Below, one piece after another: positions 35,520-46,510 of a stretch of DNA of 64,000 nucleotides. Source of the DNA: Tubulanus polymorphus. Lineage: Eukaryota > Nemertea > Palaeonemertea > Tubulaniformes > Tubulanidae. The stretch is from contig NC_134025.1 of assembly GCF_964204645.1 (NCBI RefSeq), positions 21,236,001 through 21,300,000 of the forward strand, given 5' to 3'. The notes under the pieces were generated by a model. The model did not search any database. It saw only the letters and a program-made list of their open reading frames with translations, and was not told the origin of the DNA. The stretch's first letter is position 1. The number at the start of each line of letters is the position of its first letter. A program made the translations under genes and the position numbers.

Positions 35520-38500
35520 TTAACAAATAACAGATTCCGCGGTCTTGCTCTTCGTCAAAGCGGCGCGAGTTTCGTCATCTTGCCGGTCGTCGACTTCGAC
35601 CTTGGCCCATTCTTGTTCGACGCCCGAAGCAAAAATGGCGTAAACGATCGCGCCGAACAAATAAAACGCTGCGCATATGTAGAACACGATTAACCAGCTC
35701 TCTCGTGACCGCTGAAATGATCCGCAAAAATGATCAAATTAATATCAAAATCGTATAGGTCCAGCAGTATTGTATGTACAGGGGCCAGTTGCATAGTCAT
35801 GGCTTAGACTTAAGACCAGTCTAAGACCAACTTAGTTCTATAGCCAATCTAACAACTTGAGACCAGTCTTAAGATTTAAGACCATTTTTGGACTTAAGTC
35901 ACGACTGTGCAACTGGCCCCAGGAGATTAGGACTCACGTCGTAAGTGATCTGTGCAGCGGCAATGGGCGCTAGCATACCAGGTATAGTCGCAACGCTGTT
36001 GCTCACACCGAAGAACATTCCAGCAAATCTACATCATGAATTATATACATAGATTTAGCATATATATACTCAAATTCAATGAATATGTCATTCTTTATAA
36101 CGCCATGTTTTTCATTGGGCCCAACTAGTGGCATTATCAAAGACTTTTACTATTTCTACCCGTTACCTGGGTGCAATATCCACGTGATTAACCGTAAATG
36201 CGCATCTACTTAACGCGCTAAACGTGACGGCTATAACTAGGAAAGTCACAGCCAAAACAGGCTGAGTACATTCTAAGTATCCGGTGGCTACGGTAAATGC
36301 AGTCGGTATCAGAAAAGCTGAAGAAAGAAAACCGGAATTGATGAGAGAATAAGTAACGTAATTGAATGGAAAAAAGCAATGTTCCGTTTAAGTTTATACA
36401 TGTACCAGTTATTTGAAAAAACTTTCGAACAGCCGTCGTGGAATATCGCTTTCTCATCGCATCGGCAACTTCTCCACCGAAAATGGTGATAAGAAACTTT
36501 CCTATGTATGGTAACGCGTTGTAAATTCCATTCTGAAATTTTCGAGATTTTGTGAATGCGATGATGGAAAACAGAATTACCATATATCAGGGGCCGGTCT
36601 CATAGACTGGTATTAACTTTAACACAGAGGCTAATTTCTAATTGAGTTAACCCCCGGTTAAAGTTGATACCAGTCTATAAAGCAGACCCAGATCTTTAAC
36701 GGATCTAGATGCTGCAGATTTGAAATATAAAGAAAAAACATTCGAACATGAGTCGAAAGGAACGAGAAGACGAAGTAAAAAAACATTTTGATTATCATAA
36801 AATGCAGACATTTTTACCTGTTTGATATCAAAATACAGAACGTCGTTCATGTACGTAGGCAGACTAGTCATCATCGTATAGCCGCCCCAATCACTGCATA
36901 CATGGGCTGCTAATATCGCCCACATGGGGCCAGATTTCAGTGATGCCACCCAAGGAATTTTGCAAGTCTACAAAATATTGTACAGTATTCCTGAAGATGA
37001 CTATTTGGATATAGACGAAACGTTGAATAAACAACACTAGCTCAAAAAAACATTTTCGGACTTTATTTTTCTTCATTACTGTGGGATTCTCTTAATATTA
37101 TCGTCGCAACACGGATAGTAACTTCAATCGTGATGTTTTACATATTGTGAACATGTATCGAAAAATAGACACTAAAACAGTTCGTTTCACCAATGACGAC
37201 CATAAACCGATAAGATTTCCGGTACTAGTATTCGATAAATTTTCTTCCAATTTTACGTCAATTGATGGTCTAGTTCTAGCAGAATCACAGATAATTAATG
37301 TTTGGACGTTGTTGGACGTTGTTGGACGTTGTTGGATGGTCGGATAACCTCCCAAATATTCAGAGGAAAAGCCTACGTAATTTTCAAACCTTTGATCTGA
37401 CAGCCTGCGATGTATTGGCGAGAATGAAAGATCGCTCAGCAGGACTAATTCTAGGATGGAGTTCTGGCGAATCGTACACGAGAGTAAACCACAATATACT
37501 CCACATTAGAATTAATCCACCTACAAAGTTAATTATAGCTTGCTCCGCAAAAAAGATTGTTTCGAGAAGTAAACGGCGTTAAGAAGGGAATTAACATTGA
37601 TCATCCGCGTGAACATTACAACTGCACACGCATAATGTATGCTTTCCGTTGTCATCTTACCTATAACGTAGAAAATTGATGACCATCCCACGTATTGGCA
37701 AAGAATACCTGATATGAAAAAGGCGAATATGTTGCCAACCATAGTACCTAAGGATTGAAACAAAATCTAACTTTAAATGCTAAAGATTGTCGATCTTAAT
37801 TAACGTAAATGACTTCAAATTCATCAAAAAAGGTTGATATTTAATATAATCAAATTACAATGTCTGTACTGTTTATTCATAACTTAAAAACGTAAAAATC
37901 TTACGTGAAAATGAATCATATCATAGCATAATATCATATGATTTATTCAAACCTGAATAAGTTAATGCCATCAGTGTCGTCCGTTCTTGAACAGGAGCCC
38001 ATCTCGCCCAAAGTCCGTGCATAGCCGGAAATATTACACCCTGCAGAGAAAACGAAATGTTAGAAATTAGGAATTCGTCCAGTCCTCGAAATAGCTGAAC
38101 AACATAACCAAACAATAATTCGAATCCTTGGTGCACCGTTATTCTATACATGGAGACATGGAAACTCTTGTTAAACCTTATGAATTATCGTTCGCTAGAA
38201 ATTCCAGTAGCTTTTGAGCAAAATGCCTTCATTTTACGATTACCGTAGATAAACCCATAACAAATCGAAGGAAAATGACGGCATAAACGTGTCCACGCGC
38301 GGCTATGGGTAACAGTATAGTAGCAACAGACGCCAACGTAACTCCAACTCCGAAAACGATTTTACTGCCGAATCGGTCACCAATCCATCCGGCGGGAATC
38401 TGCGTTATTATGTATCCCCAAAAAAAGGACGATAGCACCCAACCCTGGGTTTGACGGTCCCAGTCGAATTCTCCTTCCTAGAAATGAATCAAATACGGTG

Positions 38501-39897
38501 TCTATACGTATATAGGCAAATAAGTAACGGTGGATTTCCGGATTTAATCAACCGATTCAGATTGTAATTGAAGGTGACATTGGAAGCATGTGCAGCATCG
38601 CAGTACGGATTGCAAAATGTGTACAGGAGCATCGAATTGTCTTTTTCTTTTTTGTTTCATATTGTGACTTTTTAACTTTATACTGAGTAGAACTACTGTT
38701 CTCTCCTCTTGGCCGTCGTATCATTGTGACAATTATGTATGATTAATACAGAGAACATTGGTCAAGACTGGAAGGTCAACTACATAAATGCTTAAATGCT
38801 ATTCATCAACAACCTGTCAAAAAGACAGTTAGGCCTAAATGCGCTTTGATAATGTGACTCACTCTGATCAAATCCCTTTCTAAAAGATATATCAGCACTC
38901 TAACCCCTATAACTTAACTATTAGCAGCGATTAGAGTCTCGTATATTTCATATTGACTATATTTACTGTGTACCGGTATTTATTTCAGACATATTCTTAG
39001 ATTGAAGAAGGATAAGGGAACTACCCGAAATGTTTCAAGTAATTTTTAAATTAAAATCAATTCTTTTTCAAAATGTATCTACAAGCGTGAAATTTCTTTA
39101 GCAGATACTCTATTTTGGCATATTTCGTTATTCATATTGGAATGGAAATAGCCTACTCACAAATGTGCGCGAGATGGTTGAATTGTCAGGGTTACATTTA
39201 TCGTCACTGGTTTTATACCGGTAAGCGTCAGTTCCATTTGCCGCGACATCATCAGTTTTCACCATGCAGACTATGGCCACGCTCATGTTGAATCGCAAGG
39301 CGTACGCACCCATAAAGCCGAAAAAACCAACGTAAGCAAGAATGTACCTCGTAGAGCAAAATCTCGAAGCTATGAAAAAAAGCAATAAGACAAAAGATCA
39401 TTTTCAAAAAGCTTGCAGATTTATATTATTTTATACAATCGCTTTGAAGGAAGAAAGCAGGTAGAAAGTACGGTGTCATAATTCGTCGCGATTATCGCGC
39501 GAGAGGACAAATTCGGAATGGCTATTTACTTAACCTAAATCATGGACGTCTAGTCTAGTGAATACGCGTTAGTATGGCCTAATTCATATAACAATACGAT
39601 ACCAAAAGAATAGCACATGATTAGAAATGAAATATACAGGGCACAGCCTATAGAGATGGAAAATACAGTATAGTACATGACAGGAAAAGATGTTTCCATT
39701 TTCCAACTGCGGCCCGTATTCAAGGCCACAATCAATGAGCAAATGGATCATATTTTTTTCGTATTATCACTTAGGCACTAATCCTAGTCCGATTTTTTGA
39801 ATAAATGAGTTTTTCAAACGTGATTTCAGATGTCAAAATTATTTATCAAACCATTTAAGGAAAAATGGTCAATGGCCCTACCTGAAGTAGGATCCAT
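35520..39897 (-). CDS. SLC17-family anion/Na+-phosphate transporter (sialin/VGLUT-like), 11 exons
   Basis: Exons in transcript order: 39897-39882, 39369-39161, 38477-38244, 38040-37953, 37747-37661, 37520-37390, 36967-36818, 36532-36406, 36317-36167, 36029-35939, 35711-35520. These give 492 codons (491 aa), the normal length for SLC17. Family motifs: YVGFFGFMGAYALRFNMSVA in the first membrane segment; a glycosylatable loop (NGT, NST); WVLSSFFWGYIITQIPAGW; the DRFGSK loop; PAMHGLWARWAPVQERT in TM4; then YDSPELHPRIS and HVCSDWGGYTMMTSLPTYM. About twelve membrane helices are expected, in the plasma, lysosomal or vesicular membrane. The substrate cannot be assigned from sequence. The start exon codes only five full codons (MDPTS) and is the least certain. 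AATAAA (reverse) lies near 35395. Confidence 0.94.
35781..35921. mobile_element. Palindromic MITE with family-B ends and a different interior
   Basis: GGGGCCAGTTGC at the left and GCAACTGGCCCC at the right, but the interior is built of GACTTAAGACCAGTCTAAGACC-type palindromes absent from the other two copies. In an SLC17 intron next to the penultimate exon. Confidence 0.8.
36590..36689. mobile_element. Palindromic MITE family D, copy 2
   Basis: GGGGCCGGTCTCATAGACTGG to CCAGTCTATAAAGCAGACCC. About 100 bp, in an SLC17 intron. Confidence 0.75.
37301..37336. repeat. 12-bp tandem repeat
   Basis: TTGGACGTTGTT repeated three times in an SLC17 intron. Confidence 0.9.
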
Positions 39898-40580
39898 AAT
39901 TTCCAGGACTCCTCCGAAGACTCCTCCGGCTACATGTATTTCAGTTCAGTTCATCCATCTACTGTCCATATAGTAGAACCGTACTACTGATGCAGCACGA
40001 GCTCCCACACAGTACCGTACTGATATATCGATTGTTCGCTGCTGCTTCGGTAGTGCACGTATTGAAAACTCCAGCTGAGGCCAGCCTTGTCTTTTTAAAT
40101 TAGAACAAAATTGGAATATATAGGTCACTTCTTTACTGAAGCTGGACAATGATAATGCCGACTCGGATGCAGTGCACTCATTCAAAACCAGGATTCGAAC
40201 TCAATGAACTTGTGAATGGAACCTTGGCAAGCGATAGAAGTCGGTACTCATTCCTAGTAGCTGCAGTAGTAAGTGAGCGCGCGCCAGCCCGATTAACCCG
40301 CTACTCACTGATTACCCCACGTTACACCCACTTCTAATCATTTCGCTAACACTTCTATGATTGAATTTATTCATTTCATCAAGCTATCTGGTGAAACTAA
40401 TCAAAGTCCATTCCTTTGTGTTGGTTTTACTGTAATCAGTATTCCCATATTTAAAAACTACGTACGTTGAAACGACAGCGGCCAGCCAGTGATACCGTAG
40501 TGTTTATGCTATGTTCGGGTCATTGGTATTGGCGGATTTTTCATAACATCACACGGGGCGGCCTTTTGGGGTCTTCATTT
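39898..40580. other. Presumed SLC17 upstream region
   Basis: No exon supported. Contains a GC-rich patch near 40277-40310. It would hold the SLC17 promoter and 5' leader if the start at 39897 is right. Confidence 0.4.
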
Positions 40581-40790
40581 GAGTGGATCGGAAATTTCTT
40601 TTTTAACATTTAACTTGCGGTCCACCATCCTCGTGGAGTAGTTAATTTGCGACCGGACTACAAATCCGGGACTAGAATTGTTGGCAGTACTATCAAAGGA
40701 CAGACGTGGTTCAATGAATTGAATCCTATGATTGAAGGCACTTAAGTGAGAAATTGAGATTTGAATAAAACGTTCAATGTTCAAATTTAT

Positions 40791-40967
40791 TTACCACTCG
40801 GCACAATTAGGAGGACAAGAGGTACTGCTTGTGGAATGCATGAACGTCTGATCCACGGCGGACGAGGCCATGACCTTGGTGGCCAGCAGTCATAGTAACT
40901 TCATCATCAGTCACTTCAGCCCGGGCTCCAACACGGCTACAAGTACCGAACTCCAGAAAACCTTCAT
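40791..40967 (-). pseudogene. Frameshifted third copy of the small Cys-rich peptide gene
   Basis: Start (MKVFWSSVLVAV), acidic propeptide, RRGSDVHA and a C-terminal CPPNCAEW-stop can all be matched to the intact genes at 41216 and 42822. They lie in different frames, with one break at the signal-peptide end and another before the cysteine region. Flanking sequence (40585-40780) also matches the 3' flanks of the intact genes. The stop codon is TAA fused to ATAAA, as in the copy at 42822. A spliced product that repairs both frames cannot be excluded but no introns fit. Confidence 0.7.
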
Positions 40968-41215
40968 CGCACCACCTTCAAAATGCATACCCGGTAGTTA
41001 GAAAGCTCGTAGTCCTTCAATCTCGGTCCTGGGCTTTTTTCGGTACGTCTCGTCGTAGATTAGTTATTTTGCAACCGAACTACAAGTCCGGGATCAAAAT
41101 CTTCGGTAGTCGATGATAGAAATGGTTTAATGAATTGAATCCTGTGATTAAAATAGTCAGAAATTGAGACCAAAAATTGTTAATCACAAATTATTAATGT
41201 TTAATGTCCATTTAT

Positions 41216-41443
41216 TCACCACCGCGGGAAAATCCCACATTCACAAGTAGGAGGACACGAACAGGACGAGCGTCGATAGCCCGAGGAATGTACGTTTGAC
41301 CCACGCTGGACGTGGTCAAGACCTTGGTGCCGAGGATGCATTGTCCTTTTCACAACAGCAGGTATTTCATCATCATCAGTCTCTTCAGCCCAGGCTCCAA
41401 TTAACAACATGGCAACAAGAACGAAACAACAGAAAGCCTTCAT
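41216..41443 (-). CDS. Small secreted Cys-rich peptide precursor A
   Basis: A 75-aa single-exon frame. Residues 1-19 form a signal peptide (MKAFCCFVLVAMLLIGAWA); an acidic propeptide (EETDDDEIPAVV) ends in the dibasic site KR; the rest is a 42-residue peptide that is basic, with a C-x-C-x3-C-x-C cluster (CSCPPTCEC) and the end GIFPRW. The sequence just before the ATG reads TCTCAAATAG/GTGGCGCG, a likely acceptor for a 5' noncoding exon. The stop is TGA merged with AATAAA (TGAATAAA). A paralog at 42822 keeps the whole plan. I do not recognise the family: neuropeptide, antimicrobial or venom-type peptide are all possible, and nothing in the sequence decides. Confidence 0.82.
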   Translation of the reverse strand: MKAFCCFVLVAMLLIGAWAEETDDDEIPAVVKRTMHPRHQGLDHVQRGSNVHSSGYRRSSCSCPPTCECGIFPRW

Positions 41444-41499
41444 CGCGCCACCTATTTGAGAATGTCATAGCAAACATTATACGGCTCTAATAACAGTCT

Positions 41500-41700
41500 T
41501 GTTTAAAGGCGCTACAAATTGATATTATTACCCCCAGCCTATAATTCTAATCCATTGTATCAGTCATCATCTCTCCCTGGGGAGAAGTAACATCCGAGCA
41601 ACTACTAGGCGGCCAGGTACCCATTTACTCGAGGGTGAAGAGAGGCAACGAGGCTCTAATCACCCGCCTACACCGCTCCCTTTAGCCATTGCTTCATAAT
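41500..41700. repeat. Possible SINE-like repeat
   Basis: The segment around CCAGGTACCCATTTACTC and GAAGAGAGGCAACG (about 41612-41655) resembles the conserved part of interspersed repeats common in marine animals. It is recognised from general resemblance only; ends not defined. Confidence 0.35.
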
Positions 41701-41818
41701 GAACACGCAAGATATCACAACGACGAATAATTCAAAATGAAATGAATTTGCTGTTTCTTAAACTTTTACCCGCTCTGTTGGTTCTTTAGCTTTACCTTGT
41801 CGTCCCTTTAAGTTTAAC

Positions 41819-41953
41819 ATGTTTTGCTGTTTCTTAAAGTTTTACCTGTTTTGCTGTTTCTTGAAGTTTTACCTGTTTTGCTGTTTCTTAAAGTTTTACC
41901 TGTTTTGCTGTTTCTTAAAGTTTTACCTGTTTTGCTGTTTCTTAAAGTTTCAC
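41819..41953 (+). repeat. 27-bp tandem repeat, five units
   Basis: Unit GTTTTGCTGTTTCTTAAAG plus TTTTACCT, five near-identical copies; a partial unit precedes at about 41748. One to two diverged units lie at the matching place in the duplicate (43507-43560). Confidence 0.95.
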
Positions 41954-42700
41954 GTGTTAAGTTGTATGGTTGGTGTCTATGACGATATCGTCTTCATTAC
42001 AGACAGCCACATTTATACAGTTACATGATAATCCGTATATCTATTGGGCCATTGATAAAACTTGCAGTGTTTTCTGTGTACAATTCCTGTTTACGAGAGT
42101 AACAGTAATATCGTATGGGCATATTGGGTATCATCATAGAACATGACGACAATAATTCGTTTGAAGTTAATCTTTGAGATAAATTCAAGATTAGTAGTTA
42201 ATCCTCCAACAGCAGCAGCTGCGTTATTTGATACAATGTTTTTAACTGTAAATCAGTGGGTTTATCTATGATAAACTAGATGAGAGGTTTCCCTCATGAA
42301 AACAAAGAGTTCTTGAAAAATCGAGCGTCTTATCAAAGTCTTGGTCTTTGCAAAGCTCTTTTTTTACTCATGAACTAACGTTTGAAAATGCCACTGTTAT
42401 AACCTTTTAAAAGTAACTTTCAGGCCGGATGGACATTATTTATATGAACCGGAAATGAGTCATCAGTTACTTCATCATCAGTCACTTCAGCCCAGGCTCC
42501 AATTTATAACACGACAACAAGAATCGCACTCCATAAAACCTTAATCGAGCCACCTATTTGAGAAACTATCGTAGAAAACATTATATAGCTTCAATGTATA
42601 GTGTTCATACCCAGTGGTTAAAAATCTCCTAGTCTTTGATCTTGGACCTGGGCTTTTGTCGGTCCGCATCGTCGTGAAGTAGTTACTTTGCAACCGGTCT
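41945..42700. repeat. Segmental duplication unit 1
   Basis: Matches 43548-44290 along its length: GTTGTATGGTTGGTGTCTAT, ACAGACAGCCACATTTAT, GTTTATCT...GATAAACTAGATGAGAGG, CGAGCGTCT, TTTATATGAACCGGAA, then a 5' fragment of the Cys-rich peptide gene. Confidence 0.85.
42455..42545 (-). pseudogene. 5' fragment of the Cys-rich peptide gene
   Basis: Only the signal-peptide and acidic-propeptide part is present (GGAGCCTGGGCTGAAGTGAC). The start codon is ATT and a TAA interrupts the signal sequence. The cysteine-rich end is missing. Confidence 0.7.
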
Positions 42701-42821
42701 ACAAATCCAGGACTTGAATCTTTGGCAGTCATAAGATAGAAATGGTTCAATGAATTAAATCCTGTGATTGAAATAGTCAGAAATTGAGACAAAAAATTGT
42801 TGCTGTTTAATGTGGATTTAT

Positions 42822-43052
42822 TTACCACCGTGGGAAATGCCCACAGTCGCAAAAAGGAGGACAGGGACAGGACGAGCGTCGATAGCCCGAGGGATGGACG
42901 TTTGATCCACGCCGGACGAGGTCAATACCTTGGTGCCGAGGATGCATTATCCTTTTCACAACATCGGATATTTCGTCATTATCATCGACAGTCTCTTCAG
43001 CCCAGGCTCCAATAAACACGGCAACAAAAACGAAACACCAGAAGGCCTCCAT
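42822..43052 (-). CDS. Small secreted Cys-rich peptide precursor B
   Basis: A 76-aa single-exon frame, paralog of the gene at 41216. Signal peptide MEAFWCFVFVAVFIGAWA, acidic propeptide EETVDDNDEISDVV, KR cleavage site, then a 42-residue peptide sharing MHPRHQG, RGSNVH, SGYRRSSC and FPRW with copy A. Four cysteines in the same C-x-C-x3-C-x-C spacing (CPCPPFCDC). Differences fall mostly in the propeptide and between the cysteines. The stop TAA is merged with AATAAA. The upstream CCCCAAATAG/GTGGCGCG acceptor-like junction is conserved. Function unknown. Confidence 0.82.
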   Translation of the reverse strand: MEAFWCFVFVAVFIGAWAEETVDDNDEISDVVKRIMHPRHQGIDLVRRGSNVHPSGYRRSSCPCPPFCDCGHFPRW

Positions 43053-43547
43053 CGCGCCACCTATTTGGGGATTTCATAGAAAAAATTATACGGCTCTAAT
43101 AACGATCGGGCAATGGGTGTAGCTGGTAGTTTTGGATCTCTAGCCGGGGGGGCTTGTGTCGGTCCGCGTCGGCGTGGAGTGACGATTCACCATTGCATTG
43201 GTTCACGAAAGATATCGCAATGGCGAAACCAATTGATTCAGATTAATTCAGAAGGAAATACTGTTCACAATGAAATCGAGGCGATCATATGAAATCTAAG
43301 GTAACAAACTATCAGTCGAATAAAAAACCCTCCTAAATAAGTGTCAGTTGTGGAAGAGTAGAAAGTCCCGCACTGGAATTTTACGAAACTGTTATGGCGT
43401 AGATCATGTACATCACGTAATCGAAAAGCTTCAAAATCTTATCTCGTAAATTCCGGTGTGTGACTTTCACGCTTAACTACTAAAAAATAACCACGGAAGA
43501 ATCTCTTTTGCTGTTTCTTTAAGTTTTACCTGTTTTGCTGTTTTCTT

Positions 43548-44290
43548 TCAGTTTCACATGTGAAGTTGTATGGTTGGTGTCTATAACGATAATGTCTTCT
43601 TTACAGACAGCCACATTTATAGTTTACATATAATAATCCTTATCTATGGGGCATTAATCAAACTTGCAGTGAATTCTGTGTATAATTCCTGTTTACAGTA
43701 ACAGTAATATCGTATGGGCATATTGGGATATTATCACAGAACATGACGATAATAATTCCTTTGAAGTAAATCTTTGAGATAAATTCACGATTAATGTTTG
43801 TAGTTAATCCTCCAACCGCAGTAGCTGCATTATTAACTGTATAAGTCAGTGGGTTTATCTTTGATAAACTAGATGAGAGGTTTCTCTCATGAAAACACAG
43901 AGTTCTTGAAGAATCGAGCGTCTCATATCCAAGTCCCCGTCTTTGCAAAGCTCTTTTTATAACAAACTAACGTTTGCAAAATTCCACTGTTATAATCAAC
44001 CTGCTAAAAGTAACTTTCAGGCCCGCAAATGGAAATTGTTTATATGAACCGGAACTGAGTCATCAGTTACTTCATCGTCAGTCGCTTCAGCCCAGGCTCC
44101 AATCAACAACACGGTAACACGAACCACAACTCCAGAAAACCTTCATCGCGCGACCTATCTGAGAATATCGTAGAAAGCATTATACAGCTTTAATAACGAC
44201 TGTATTGTGTTCGGCATACTGGTAGTTGATAAAAAGCTCAGTCTTGGATCTCGAACCTGGGCTTTTGTCGTTTGTCGGTCCGCCTTGGCG
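43548..44290. repeat. Segmental duplication unit 2
   Basis: Second copy of 41945-42700 in the same orientation, with small indels. It ends in the same gene-flank sequence (CCTGGGCTTTTGTCG, GGTCCGC). Confidence 0.85.
44055..44146 (-). pseudogene. Second 5' fragment of the Cys-rich peptide gene
   Basis: ATG is intact (MKVFWS) but an extra base shifts the frame within the signal peptide. The acidic propeptide follows in another frame and the cysteine end is absent. Confidence 0.7.
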
Positions 44291-45222
44291 TTGAGAGTTA
44301 CTGCGAGTGATAATGTATAGATTCGTGAAGCGATTTATCAAACGTGCAGTGGTTTTATCCGAGTTGAATTCCAGTATGTTATTTGATGAATGTGCCTTAG
44401 GCCTAACCATATCTTAGAGTTTTTGCAATAAATTTAAATTTGCAATAAATCATAGTATTAGAAATATTCACAAGTAAATCTACTATATAGATTTTCAATT
44501 TGCCTGAAAGTTGTCCTCATGAGTGGTCTACCCAAGTGTTAAATAGTACTAACGCGTTGATTGATATCAAGAAATAGTTCTCTGAGGACAAATGAACAAT
44601 TCAGTAAGGTTAGTTTTTGGAAACTTAACGACGTAAAGCTAACAACAAACGAATTGCGGATGTTTTGTAGAATTAAATAATTTATGGACCCCGGCCCGCC
44701 GTTAAGTGAGTGCCAGACTGTCAAGTGCTGCCGCTACGTATAACATGGACGGGCAATACGAAAACTAATTCGATACACAACCAGCTGCTAACTGTGGTAT
44801 GCGAGTAATAATTTAGTTCACAGTTTCACCGTCAATGTTTTACTTTTAGGGACAGCACTTGACGGTTGAGACCCGGTAGAGAAATCGTTATTCCTTCTGT
44901 GACATGCGTGTTACTCTGATAAAACCCACTATTAAAATACTAAACCATCTCTAAGTATTTTGAATTGAAAAATTAATAAACCTTCGATCTTATGAATGTA
45001 TTCATCGAATGAAGAGGATATCGACGAATATTCCTCAACAACAACCGCAGATGAAACGTTGAGAATTTTTTTACAGTCAAAAATAACGTTCCGATCGAAT
45101 AAATTCCAATTTGATGTAGCTAAAAATTAAGTTCGATCAACTGAAATATAAAATCATCAAATCATTTTTCATCTTTAGAAGTTCGGGATTTTACGGCGTT
45201 TCGTGCTGGGGCTCTCAAATAC
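44291..45222. other. Intergenic stretch upstream of DNAH1
   Basis: No exon supported. An imperfect inverted repeat (CTGTCAAGTGCTG at about 44727, CAGCACTTGACGG at about 44854) may be an old MITE. Confidence 0.4.
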
Positions 45223-45235
45223 GTAGCCTAGCAAC
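45223..45235 (+). promoter_or_regulatory. RFX X-box, presumed DNAH1 promoter
   Basis: GTAGCC-T-AGCAAC fits the X-box half-site consensus GTNRCC...RGYAAC with one spacer base. RFX factors bind such sites in promoters of cilia genes. It lies 1.8 kb before the first coding exon of a ciliary dynein gene and just before a possible noncoding first exon (candidate donor CTC/GTGAGA near 45260). Confidence 0.65.
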
Positions 45236-45499
45236 CAGGATAAACGCTTTCAACCGCTCGTGAGAAAAACTTTGAAGAAAGTGCGAAAACTGACTCCTGT
45301 CGATTGTGTAGCTACGGAATTATCGCCGATCTCCGAATTATGATATAGAGAATAATACTCGACTGCACAAGGTCTGTTTATTATGCGATTTCCGCTAGAA
45401 ATCTAAAATATCCCGTACAAAAACTAACAACCACCAAATCAATACAAACTAAGATTTTATTTATTTTAAATTAAATCGCCGCTTCATTACTTCTTCTAG

Positions 45500-45970
45500 C
45501 CGCAGGAATGGCAGGAAGGGATTTCAGAGTAAGATAAATGGGAATGATTTTTGATATACTGTCAATGTCACAAAGGCAATGCCAATGCATGCTTTTCTTA
45601 GTTTCATTGTAAATGTAGGCCCTATTATTTCATCCCTTTTGCCCTGGGAGGGCATTGTCAATATTGCCCTTTCCACCTGCTGCAGCCACATGAGTTCACT
45701 GCATGCTAGTGCTTTTGAATGCTGGGCAAACAACACTGAAATTGACAGTGTTGTCGGCACATTATTTGATTGAATTTAGGTTTAAAAGCTCCCAAGCGGC
45801 GGTGCATTAGAAAGAAGAGCTTGCGCAATGTGCCCTTCTTCAAAATTCCAGATTCCTTATATTCTTTTTTGCTTTCTTCGGTGCTTGCTTTCCTGTTCAT
45901 TTTCATTGCCCTTTCTTGTGGTGGGCAACCATTGTGGTAGGTCCCCGCTGGATCCACCCCTGCCCTAGAG
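45500..45970. repeat. Possible diverged interspersed element
   Basis: Ends with GCTGGATCCACCCCTGCCC, like the end of the repeat at 21.9 kb. Opposite-strand frames across it overlap and look non-genic. Confidence 0.35.
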
Positions 45971-45972
45971 AC

Positions 45973-46510
45973 TAATGTCTATTTATTAATGGATGAGACC
46001 TGTTTTTCTGGGATATTTTGCTTACTTTTTGGGGTACATACCTCATTTATGTCTTAACAGAATGCCAAAAATCGCGGGCAACAACTGAATATCCGATATA
46101 TTTCCAGTTCTGTACCGATTAGATGGATTGGCAAAAAGACTCCTTAAGTCCAATTGATTGAGAGAGAAAATCCTCCATTTTGTGAAATTTCTTGAATTTT
46201 TACATTGTCACCATGCCTACGAAATGAAGTTATTTTTCTTGTGGGGTCTCAACAACTAAATCAGGGTGGCGTAGGCATGGTAACAATGTTCAAATCCAAG
46301 AAATTTGACAAAATGGAGGATTTTCTCTCTCATTCAACTGGAGTCTTTTTGCCAATCCATCTAATTGGTACAGAACTGGAAATATATCGGATATTCAGTT
46401 GTTGTCCGCGATTTTTGGCATTCTGTTAAGACATAAATGAGGTATGTACCCCAAAAAGTAAGCAAAATATCCCAGAAAAACAGGTCTCATCAATTAATAA
46501 ATAGACATTA
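45973..46510. repeat. Long near-perfect inverted repeat (about 245-bp arms, 48-bp loop)
   Basis: The left arm 45973-46221 and right arm 46270-46510 are near-identical reverse complements: TAATGTCTATTTATTAAT...CACCATGCCTACG against CGTAGGCATGG...ATTAATAAATAGACATTA. Only a few mismatches. It is in the presumed first intron of DNAH1, so its transcript would fold into a long hairpin. Confidence 0.95.

Noticed and set aside
41819-42028. Repetitive Cys/Phe/Leu-rich open frame on the plus strand
   Set aside because: It is the translation of the 27-bp tandem repeat; the unit length being a multiple of three keeps the frame open.
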